Shown in pieces: positions 55,815-64,000 of a stretch of 64,000 nucleotides of DNA. This DNA is from Larix kaempferi (taxonomy: Eukaryota; Streptophyta; Pinopsida; Pinales; Pinaceae). Within the stretch, counting starts at the first letter, position 1. Every line of letters begins with the position of its first letter. The notes beneath the pieces are model-generated. The model was not told the origin of the DNA, searched no databases, and was given only the letters and a program-made list of their open reading frames with translations. The stretch is taken from assembly GCA_027924585.1 (NCBI GenBank), contig BSBM01000370.1:26469501-26533500 (forward strand), given 5' to 3'. The position numbers and the translations under genes are program-made.

Positions 55815-56125
55815 TTCTTTGATATCTTTAGTCTACAAGCATCATTCTTTATCAAAGTTATTTTTGTCAAAGGGCAACTATATCTTTGGTGTTCTCTATT
55901 GTTCATGGGTTAATTTCTCTTTTGTGCTTGGTGATTCTATTTCTAGCGCACTTATGATCAGCACTTGCACTGTTGTTTTTGGTTTATATTGGCTATTATT
56001 GCAGATTTCTTTCTCCAGCACACTTGTGATAGGACATCTTTTCTCTCTAAGGAGAGTGCTGCCCTATTGCTGTTATTTTCTCCATTTATTGCAGGTTTTA
56101 GGGTTCGCTGGTGGTTCCATTTGAT

Positions 56126-56130
<5 letters not shown>

Positions 56131-56173
<43 letters not shown>
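56131..56173 (+). repeat. (TC)21 microsatellite
   Basis: An uninterrupted TC run in LTR 3 just before the primer site. The other copies have only TCTCTC here. Confidence 0.97.
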
Positions 56174-56176
<3 letters not shown>

Positions 56177-56187
56177 GGAGCTTAGCA

Positions 56188-58007
56188 CGGTATCGGAGTT
56201 GTTGTGAACATCCCTTACCCTCGTCACTGCTGGCTAGGGTTTCATCTTCAATGTTTTTTTACAGTTCTCAGAATTTGCAGTGGAAGATTGTGCAAGACTT
56301 ATGGAGTATTGGGGTTGTTTTAGGGTGTTATTATTTGCTGGAGAATGGCACCTCACTTAGGGTTGTTTTTATCTTGTTTTATGTGTTTTCTTGGAGATCC
56401 TGTCCATAGATTTGAGTGCCCAATATTAGGGCTTACTTGCTGATCTATTTTTCAGCCATTTGCTTTGACTTGATCCATGGGTATGGGATTGTAGCATCAT
56501 TGTTTTTCTTGTGATTGTAGAACTGGGGTTTCAAATCATCCATTTTACTATTTTTCAGCAATTAATCCTTATATTCAAGAGATGACTTCATCGACTTCAC
56601 ATTTTAGGATTTTTGGATCAAGTACATGGGCCCATACTTTGGTATATTGTCTGTATGATGATATGATCCTTCCAGTACATATATTTTTTTTCCAAGGAAT
56701 AACCTTGCAGAAAACCCTCTGGGTACTTCCCCATGATTCATGGATGGTAAATGGGGTAAACCATCGGCCTTGATTATGGAGCCTAACCTTGAGGGGATTG
56801 AAAGAGTCGAACCCGTGCAGTACAAATGCTATCTTTGATGGAGTTTCTATTCATGAGTTTGCAGGATCTGTCCCACTATTTTTTATAGATGATTTTTCCA
56901 GCAATGAGTCTCAACCTATTATAGTGGATCTTTTCTTTCCACATTTTGATGTTGGTTCTTTTTGGCTGTACTACATTCAACAGCTCTAGTGTCAGGAACA
57001 ACTTGTGCCAGCCTTTGCACCTTCAACTGATTAGTATGCTTCAATTTGTCCAATAATTCTCTATACCTCTGCTAGAGGCCACCTTTACCAAAATGTAAAG
57101 TCGTGTTAGTGTGGGAGATATGGTGTTCAGGAAAGATTATATGTTTACTATATGGTCAAGCAACATTAGGGAGAATTGTGATGTAATGCCTTCTCTCCAA
57201 GGCCTCTTGTCCAGATCAAAGGGGATGTTGTGAATAGGGCAATCCTATTTTAAGTTGGGTATTTGTAAATCCACTCACTTTTGTATCTTGGTCAAGACCA
57301 ACTTATATTCGAGTTGAGTATCCATACACCCACTCTCAGATGTATTTGGGCAAGCTATACTCAAACTGGATATCCAAAATTCCTGTCTCAGTTGTATTCG
57401 AGTTAGGTATCCATAAATCTACTCTCAGCGTTCGAGCTCTCTTAGTTGTATTCAATTTGGATATTCATCAACCCACTCACTTTTGTATATTGACCATCGT
57501 CAACCCTATTGAGTTAGGTATCCATAAACCCACTTACATCTGCATTTCATCATTCTTCTCTACTAAGTCGCCATGTTTGCTGAACTTGAAGAATGGAATT
57601 CTAATTTAGGCAAATCTTAAAATGCCACATGAAATTTGCTGAACTTTTGTATAAATTCAGAATTGTGGGATGGAGTGTTATCGTCCCCACCCATGTTCTA
57701 TTCTTGTAAGTGACATGTTGAGCTCACAATGAGTATATTGTTGTAATGGTTTCGAGCCCTATTGTTGACTTGGTCTTGTGCCCTTAAGAATCTAGGGTTT
57801 ACCTTGGGTACCATTCTTAGAATGAGGGGAAGTGCTTGGGGGTTTTCTTTGGGATATATATATATATATATTCGAATTTAACAACGAATTTTATCAATTT
57901 TTTTTATGTGGCAATGTTTTGCCGAATTCAATGAGCATTGAATTCAATCATGAACACGAACCGGGTGACTATGCTTCTTTGTGCCCCCTATTTAGCTTAA
58001 GTAGGGA
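56188..58007 (+). mobile_element. Family A internal region 3
   Basis: A shorter copy of the family A internal: it has the 5' leader and the GTTRGGTATCCATAAACCC repeats (57240-57540), but the first half of the protein-like region is missing. A segment at about 56690-56820 and another at 57580-57990 are unlike the other copies. (TA)n lies at 57856-57871. Confidence 0.75.
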
Positions 58008-58533
58008 TGTTGAGATTGGTGTAATCCTCATGTGTGGCTACAATGGACCCATATTAATCATTAATACATGTGGCTAAGGCCAACTTATAATATTTTATCG
58101 TAATACTAGGTTTTGGTTAAGGTCAACCTAATCAACTTGTTGTGTCGGCCCATAAACTCTCTTTAGGAGTTCGCCCTACCCTTTGGGTTGTGTATATACT
58201 ATAACTACACATTGAAGAGTCATTTTCTAATCTCATCTTGTGATCTATCTTAATCATTCTTTAGCCTACACGTATCATTATTTATTAAAGTGATTTTTGC
58301 AGAAGGGCAGCTATATCTTTTCCATTCTCTATTGTTTATGGATTAATTTCTCTTGTGCTTGGTGATTCTCTCTCTAGAGCATTTATGACCAGCATTAGCG
58401 CCACTATTTTGGGGTTATATTGGATATTATAATTTTCTCTTTCCAATACATTTTTTCTAAGGCATGTTTTCTCTCTAAGGAGTGCTTTTTCCTAACGTTG
58501 TTATTTTCTCCATTTATCGTAAGTTTTATTTAG
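58008..58533 (+). repeat. Family A LTR 4, truncated
   Basis: It starts TGTTGAGATTGGTGTAATCC and follows the LTR to TTCTCCATTTATCGTAAGTTT, where a minus-strand LTR element begins. The remainder should lie beyond the window. Confidence 0.82.
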
Positions 58534-58984
58534 TGGTCCTTAACCCTTAGAATTGAATCACAAACAAGGTATTCAGAGAATATAAATGTAGGAAGGCAGG
58601 TACAAGCAACAATTGAGATGAAATATGCAAAATATACCCTTGTATTAATGACTTCAGAGAAAGAAAGTAATGTTCTCTTGCCTGTTAAGGTAGGGCAACC
58701 TCTCATTGAGTAGAACTCTAATTACAACAACACTTGACAAAAACATTCCATAGCCTCGTAGCTCTATAGATAGATTCTTAATAGCAAAACCCTAGCTATT
58801 TGTGGTCCCATCATTAATGAGTACCAACTAGCTAGTGGGCCTTATATAATAAAGATGATTCTTTTACATTAAATAAGTATCTATTAACTACCTAATGGGC
58901 CTTATGCACAGAAGATGGCTGCATACATTAATTGACTAACTCTTAATTACCCTAAAGTAGGGAGGTTAGGGTAAGACCCTAACA
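58534..58984 (-). repeat. 3' LTR of a minus-strand LTR retrotransposon
   Basis: On the minus strand it starts TGTTAGGGTCTTACCCTAAC, directly after the purine tract TTGAAGGGGGAGAGCA (complement of 58985-59000), and ends TTAAGGACCA. It is 451 bp long and lies inside family A LTR 4. Confidence 0.75.
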
Positions 58985-59104
58985 TGCTCTCCCCCTTCAA
59001 AAGCAACATTGTCCACAAGGCTGAAGGAGTGGAAATTGTTGTAGAATCGTTACTAGTTCTCATGTGGCATCTTTTGGTTGCATACCTTTCCATTGGATCA
59101 ATAA
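58985..59104 (-). mobile_element. Internal end of the minus-strand LTR element
   Basis: The short stretch between the LTR purine tract and the LINE tail. The frame ending LWTMLLLKGESML resembles the end of a gypsy-type polyprotein, but it is too short to classify firmly. Confidence 0.45.
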
Positions 59105-60431
59105 ATTTTTTTTGTAAGGTTCGAATTCTATTAATCAAAAAGAGGAAATTGTACAATGCCAAGCTGTCCGAAAATCAGAAAGCCACAATACCATCCATGA
59201 CAACTGGATCCAAAAACTGGAAATGTCTAAATGTCTAAGGTCTACTGTAAGAGACGAGTAACAAGGTTACCCCACAAGCCGGGTGCTATGGTCGGTATGA
59301 CTCAAAATAGCAGATAGACTGAAACTATGAAAATAGGCCTAAGGCCATTCATCATCAGACAGTGGGATAGAGGAGGGGCTGACACCTGGGATAGCGCTTG
59401 TCTCCATTTTGTTGGCGGCGGCAAGGCAGCATCTGTACACCAGCTGGGTGTCCGCGACTTGTTGAGGAGGCGGTCTGGTGAAGGTCTTCCCAGTGATGGC
59501 TCGGGAAAGCGCGTCCACTTTCGCGTTGAGACGTCCCATCTCTTCCCTTTGAAACTGGAATAGAAACACGGTCCGCCAATGGCAAGGCCCCTCGTTTAGA
59601 GCTTAACAGTCCTTTGACACAGTCCTCCATAGCCAAAGATAACAGAGCCTTGGTGCTCCATAGAACCCCAAGCATCTTCGTGTGCCTCGTTTTGCGAGTG
59701 CTCGCCGACCCAGAATCTTCCACAAGTCCTCCTAGCTTTGAGACCAAATTTCTTGCAGAGGGGCGTTCTCTCTTTCTCTTTAGGCGATTTTCCAATCGCA
59801 TAGTTCTCTCGTGAGCCGAGTCTGGAACCTCATGTTCAAAGAAACCCTGAACCCTGCCAATTCCCACAGAGCACGCGGCATTTGTGTGCGTCGCGACCCG
59901 TTCGTGGTTTTGCGGGGAGTGACCTTCGTCCGGGCCATAGCTGCCTTGATAGCACAAAGAAACCAACAGAGAGGTCTACCTTGGTAGGAAGCCGATATGC
60001 AGATAAGGTCGCAGAGGGAGCGAGAGTGCATGCAATAAGGATTTCCAATTTGGGGCCGGGCTTTAAGCGTTGGCCTCCTCGTTCTATGTCCCGACGCATG
60101 CAAAGTGTGCGAGGCACCATGTCTGCCACCCTCCAAAATAATTGCCATAAAAGCACTCACAATTGAGCCATTTAGCCGATGTACGAAGTCAGTCAGACTC
60201 GCTTCACCATAATGTGAGCTCCGTCCTTGACAGGGCTCCCATTTATAAGCTTGCATAATGGCTGTCTTCAGGATTCCACCCGGCTTGCCACATGAAACAA
60301 CTTGGTTCTTGCTGCGTATGATGGTCACGTGGGCTGCGGTTGCCCTGTGTTCTGCACCCGTCGTGGGGGGAATAATCCTGGAGGATGATGCATTGACAAT
60401 CCGCTTTGAGGGCTTCATTCTCACACTCAGT
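59105..60431 (-). other. LINE 3' segment with ORF remnants
   Basis: Downstream of the RNase H stop, GCTTATAAATGGGAG (complement near 60250) gives a TATA-like box. An ATG at 59938 opens 52 codons starting MARTKVTPRKTTNGSRRTQM before a stop at 59780. In another frame, near 59569-59339, FQREEMGRLNAKVDALSRAI and a C-terminal SDDEWP suggest the rest of a broken ORF. It is more GC-rich than most of the window. It may be a true LINE 3' region or material carried along with it. Confidence 0.45.
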
Positions 60432-60956
60432 TCAGGCGTGATTACACTCTTCCCGAGGATGATCGATGCCCCAGTTGGCCAGCTTGTCAGCAAGCTTGTT
60501 GGCATCTCTTTGAACATGTTGGGTGACAATGACAAGGGATCCATTAAGATTGGCTGCTAAGAGATCAAGCTTAGCAGCTAGGCGCCAGCTTGGAGAGACT
60601 TTAGAGGTTTTAGATCCCTTGAGCAGCGTGTTAAGAATTTGTATCATGAGATTCGAGTCCCCTTGCACAAGGAGTTTGGTGAATTGAGGTTGGCGAGCGA
60701 TGAGGATGCCCTGCAGCATGGCAAACAACTCAGCAGGATTGTTGCTATCTTTCCCAATTGAGCCAGCGTAGAGATGAATGATATGGCCCCTATGGTCACG
60801 AAAGACACCGCCATAGCCGGCAGAGCCAGAGTTGCCTCTGCTTGCCCCATCGAAGTTGAGCTTGATGAAGCCGAACTCAGGGGGGGACCACTTGTCTGGG
60901 CTTGAGGGATGGTTCAGTCGAGAAGATTGACGGTTTGGGATGGCCTTCGGTTGCAA
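60432..60956 (-). pseudogene. LINE RNase H domain
   Basis: Open for 174 codons. All four catalytic acidic residues of the plant LINE RNase H are visible: NFDGASRGN (Asp), NNPAELFAML (Glu), VQGDSNLM (Asp) and QRDANKLADKLA (Asp). It is in the same frame as 61017-61370, separated by two stops (near 61017 and 60960). It would degrade element RNA during reverse transcription. Confidence 0.88.
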
Positions 60957-61016
60957 TTGCTAGGCTTGGAGAATCTCTTTATCTTGAGGAGATCCATCCC
61001 AGTCTGTGTTTTCCCA

Positions 61017-61741
61017 TTAGGTAGTGTTAATTGTTTCCTGAATGTGTCCCTGCATTTTTTTCCATATTTGATCAGTGGGTAAGCTGGAGTTTTGAAAAAT
61101 TCTGCGATTTCGTTCCTTCCAAATTTCCCAAAGAAGGAACCCCGGAAAGAGTTGCCAGATTCTGTTGACAATATTGTTGGAGGAGAGTTGGTCCCTCCAG
61201 TTAGAGAGGGTTTCTGTGATACTGCTAGAGTTGTAATCTATTTGACGGAAGGTGATGGCGCCAAGGTCCCAGAGCTGCTTGCTGAAGTGATAGGTACTAA
61301 GGAGATGTTCAAGGTCCTCCACCTTTTCTTTGCATAGGTAGCCTCCGCCTTTTCTTTGCATAGGTAGCATATAGATGGTCCCTCAAAGCCTCTCTTGAGA
61401 ATTCTGTCACAAGTAAGAATTCGCTTCCAAGCTACGAGCCATAAGAACGTGGATATTTTTGGCAAGAGATTTTGTTTCCATATTTTCTTCCAGATTTTGT
61501 TGGTGTCTTCTTGGCTGTAGTCGGCAAGGAGAGCGCAGGCTTCCTTGAGACTAAAGGTCCCTTTGTTGGAATAGCCCCATCGAAGGATGTCATTTCCCCC
61601 CTGGTTGATGATTTGTCTATCTTGCAATTCTTCCCTGAAGAGCTGCCTTTGATCCTCTGTCATAGTGTTTTGCCAGATTCCCAGATCCTTCCATTGGCAC
61701 CATTGGGAATCATCAGCATTGGCATCCCAGAAGTGAGTCAC
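61017..61741 (-). pseudogene. LINE zinc-finger RVT linker region
   Basis: Minus-strand reading: WKDLGIWQNTM, GTFSLKEACALL, LLPKISTFLWLVAWKRILTC, GFEGPSICYLCKEKAE, then after a frame shift LEHLLSTYHFSKQLW and LLWEIWKERNRRIFQN. This is the CxxC zf-RVT region that links RT and RNase H in plant LINEs. A 26-bp tandem duplication (about 61317-61368) causes the frame shift. Confidence 0.85.
61317..61368 (+). repeat. 26-bp tandem duplication in LINE ORF2
   Basis: TTTTCTTTGCATAGGTAGC occurs at 61324 and 61350. The 26-bp step changes the reading frame by two, which is exactly the offset between the open frames at 61741 and 61370. Confidence 0.92.
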
Positions 61742-62035
61742 TAGAAAGTGACCCTCTGCAAGAGTGTGGGTTTTCAGGGGATTGAGGTATCCTGACGTGG
61801 AGAGTTTAGGAAGCTGCTACCAAGAGTCATCCCAAAAGAGGGCGGCAGAGCCATCACAGATTTCCCAGAAAGCATGCTCTTGAATAATTTGTTTGTTCTA
61901 CTAAGTAGCATTCCAGATAATAGAGCCTTTAGGGCTTGTATTCAAGCAGATAAGTTCCTGAGATGGGATGTCAGGAGCATATTTTCCTTTCCAAATTCTT
62001 TCCCAAAGGGTATCTTGATTGGTGAGCCATCGCCA

Positions 62036-63118
62036 CTAGAGTTTTGCCATCATTGCCTTATTTTCAGTCTCTGGATCTCGGAGCCCTAGGCCCCCGAGAA
62101 GTTTGGGTTTACATAGTTTGTCCCAGGCAACCAGGGCCCATTTGCATCCCGCCCATTTGCATCCTGCATATTTGGATCCTCCCCAGAGAAAGGTTCTTTG
62201 CAAGGAACGAATCTCATTAAGGAATTTTTTGGGGGCTGCCAGGATGGAGAACATGTAGGTGCTCATGCTGCGTAGGATAGAGTTCAGGAGGACAAGTCGG
62301 CTTGCAATGTTAAGAGAACGAAAAGACCAGTTGGCGAGATGTTTTTCCATTTTGTGTATGAGCTGAGACCAGGCATTATGCTTGGATGAAGTGGCCGTAA
62401 GTGGGGCACCCAGGTACTTGGAGGGAAGGGTGCTTCGTCGGAAATTCAACAGGTGGTCTATGGCAAGTTGGAGATGGATCGGGGTGTTTAGAAAGAAGAT
62501 TTCAGATTTGTCATTATTTAGGGAGAGGCCAGATGCAGGGAGAAAGGTAGAAAGAAGACACTTTAGGCAGTGAGCTTCTCTCATGGAGGCTTTGGCAAGG
62601 AGCATTATGTCATCAACGAATTGCAAGTGCAAGGCTTTGTTGAAGTTGTTGGCTGGGTGGATACCTGTGAGGGCGTTGGAGTGAGTAGCAGCTTTCAGAG
62701 ATATTCCAAGTCCTTCCATCATAAGGATGAAAAGGAAAGGGGAGAGGGGATCTCCTTGCCTGATTCCTCTGTGAGAGGGAAAGGTGGGAGATGGGGAACC
62801 ATTCATAAGGATAGAGAAGAAAGCGGAAGAGGTGAGGGTGAGTATCCAATTGACCCATTGTTCCGCAAACCCAAACGCCAAGAGATTTTGTCTCATGTAG
62901 GCCCATGATATTTTATCAAAAGCTTTAGATAAATCTAGTTTGAGAAGCATACCAAATTGTTTTGTGCTCTTGAGAGTGTGGATCGTTTCATGTGCCACCA
63001 GGATACCATCCAGAATTTGCCTCCCTTCCACATATCCGGATTGTTCTTCAGAGATGAGGTGCGACAAAATAGATTTGAGTCTGCTTGCAATCACTTTTGT
63101 GATGATTTTGTAGACCAC
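62036..63118 (-). pseudogene. LINE reverse transcriptase
   Basis: 360 codons open. Motifs: SEEQSGYVEGRQILDGILVA, LDLSKAFDKISW (catalytic Asp, residue 62 of this frame), HRGIRQGDPLSPFLFILMME, FVDDIMLLA (residues 167-170, intact catalytic pair), SGLSLNNDKSEI and YLGAPL. A 15-bp duplication near 62137-62166 gives the repeated AGCKWAGCKW. The reading upstream (PKEENALHPSKF, stop, PISLCNV) is broken by one stop at about 63136. Confidence 0.92.
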
Positions 63119-64000
63119 ATTGCATAAGGAAATGGGTCAAAATTTACTGGGATGCAGAGCATTCTCTTCCTTTGGGATCAGAGTGAGAAAGGTTGCATTG
63201 AGGGCTGGCAGAACCGCAACGCATTGTCTAGACTCCTCAACAGCTTCTCAGACGTCATTTTGAATGATGTTCCAACAGCCGTGGAAGAAATCAGTGGTAA
63301 AGCCATCCGAAGCAGGAGCTTTGTTGGTGGGCATTTCTCTGATGGCTCCACTAACGTCATCCAGGCCCCAGGGTAATGGGCTGCATGCGATATTCATTTT
63401 GCTCATTCGTTACCAGCCTTGGGATGTGCTGGATAATGGAAGCCATGGCATCCCGACGATCAAGGTTGTCTTCTTGGAGAATTTGACTATGGCAGGAGAC
63501 CAGTTTTGTGACAATTTCCTCTTGTTTGGTTAGCACATGTCCTCCTTCTCCTTGGAGTCTGGTTATGCGATTGTGAGCCCATCTTTGTATCATGGAATCG
63601 TGGAAGAATTTATAATTCCTTTCCCCTTCCTTTAGCCACCTAATTCTTGATTTCTATCTCCGAAGAATTTCCTCCTGATCCAGTCGCTGAGAAATAGCCT
63701 TCTGCAGGTCCCTCTCTCTTTGAAGCAATTCTTCTATGTAGCTAGAGGAAATGGCTTCTTGCTGTAGGTCCAACATCTCACTCTCAAGATGTTTCCTAGC
63801 TTCAAAAATGTTGCCAAAGACCTCTTTGTTCCATTTTTTTAGCTTGGCTTTGATTGATTTTAGTTTCTGCTATAGGTTGTACATTTTTTAGCCTTCCCAA
63901 CTCAGTGTCTCTTCCCACCAGCTGGAGAAGGTGTCCATGAATATCGGATGCTCCAGCCAAAATTTTTCAAAGCGGAATGGTCTGTTCTTTGCTGTGATGA
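63119..64000 (-). pseudogene. LINE ORF2 segment upstream of RT
   Basis: Minus-strand reading: KFFHDSMIQRWAHNRITRLQ (63630-63560), then the RT entry region near 63260-63140. Upstream, around 63700-63900, LQREISSS- and KAKLKKWNKEVFG-like blocks fit the linker after the endonuclease. A frame shift lies between 63118 and 63593, and the segment runs off the window. Confidence 0.8.

Larger units (their letters stand above)
55331..56187 (+). repeat. Family A LTR 3, with internal duplication
   Basis: It starts TGTTGAGAATGGTGTAATCC after AACTTGAGGGGGGG and ends ATGGAGCTTAGCA. It is longer than LTR 1 because of a 237-bp tandem duplication (55341-55814) and a (TC)21 run (56131-56173). The primer site CGGTATCGGAG starts at 56188. 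Confidence 0.85.
35886..58533 (+). mobile_element. Family A LTR element array: four LTRs, three internals
   Basis: Copies of one LTR (about 530-560 bp where uninterrupted) start at 35886, 49308, 55331 and 58008. Each begins TGTTGA. The first three end at primer-site-like sequence and are followed by related internal DNA; the last is truncated. Internals are 36448-38464 plus 49249-49307, 53218-55330 and 56188-58007. No RT or integrase is seen, so the family looks non-autonomous. Shared LTRs between successive internals indicate unequal recombination. Later insertions stretch the array to 22.6 kb. Confidence 0.85.
59105..64000 (-). mobile_element. L1-type LINE, antisense, 5' part outside window
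   Basis: The 3' end is marked on the minus strand by GATTAATAGAATTCGAACC, then TTACAAAAAAAA (complement of 59105-59140). Moving upstream come a 1.3-kb 3' segment, an RNase H domain, a zinc-finger RVT linker, reverse transcriptase and a pre-RT region, in plant L1-type ORF2 order. The endonuclease would be beyond 64000. Stops, one 26-bp duplication and another frame shift disable ORF2. Confidence 0.9.

Noticed and set aside
59355-59966. 203-residue minus-strand ORF
   Set aside because: Overlaps the H3-tail-like ORF and the helical block in other frames; no domain seen in this frame, so probably a shadow of the GC-richer segment.
1-64000. CRISPR array, rRNA genes or bacterial operon structure
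   Set aside because: No regular spacer array and no rRNA-like block; all evidence is plant nuclear.

Overview
The window looks like nuclear DNA of a seed plant with a large, repeat-swollen genome. The evidence is nested Ty1/copia and Ty3/gypsy LTR retrotransposons with tRNA-Met-type primer sites, an L1-type LINE carrying a plant RNase H domain, a tRNA-derived SINE, a P-class PPR gene, low GC, and many old, stop-riddled elements. A gymnosperm would fit the low gene density and poor removal of old insertions, but nothing seen here proves the lineage. Only one convincing host gene is present: an intronless PPR gene at 31947-33641 (+).

Left part (1-19484). The 3' end of copia element I (1-5884) has a short minus-strand LTR element in its reverse transcriptase (104-3181), which in turn holds a solo LTR (751-1391). 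A decayed gag piece of another gypsy type (6348-6822) is joined through a palindromic microsatellite to a chromodomain gypsy element II (about 6884-19484). Element II was hit by a 266-bp hAT-like MITE (10495-10760) and by a complete copia element II (11877-18550). Copia II itself carries an antisense solo LTR of a related family (14246-15046).

Middle (19485-35885). A poorly readable stretch with one isolated transit-peptide-like ORF (22233) is followed by a minus-strand gypsy III pol fragment (about 24960-28665). Its integrase is split by a 1.38-kb solo LTR (25891-27269). AT-rich DNA with small tandem repeats leads to the PPR gene. Beyond it lie a LINE RNase H scrap (34949-35103) and a candidate LTR (35104-35878).

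Right part (35886-64000). Family A, apparently a non-autonomous LTR element, forms an array LTR-internal-LTR-internal-LTR-internal-LTR (35886-58533). Its first internal region is split by a 10.8-kb block that contains two very long solo LTRs of family B (40023-44601 and 45184-48428), each with a perfect 5-bp target duplication. Its second LTR is split by a SINE that is itself interrupted. Its last LTR is cut by a minus-strand LTR element (from 58534), whose internal part holds a minus-strand LINE (59105 to beyond 64000).

The insertions can be ordered by nesting. Five solo LTRs have perfect 5-bp target duplications, so LTR-LTR recombination has been active even though bulk removal has been weak. 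No CRISPR array, rRNA or canonical tRNA gene was seen.
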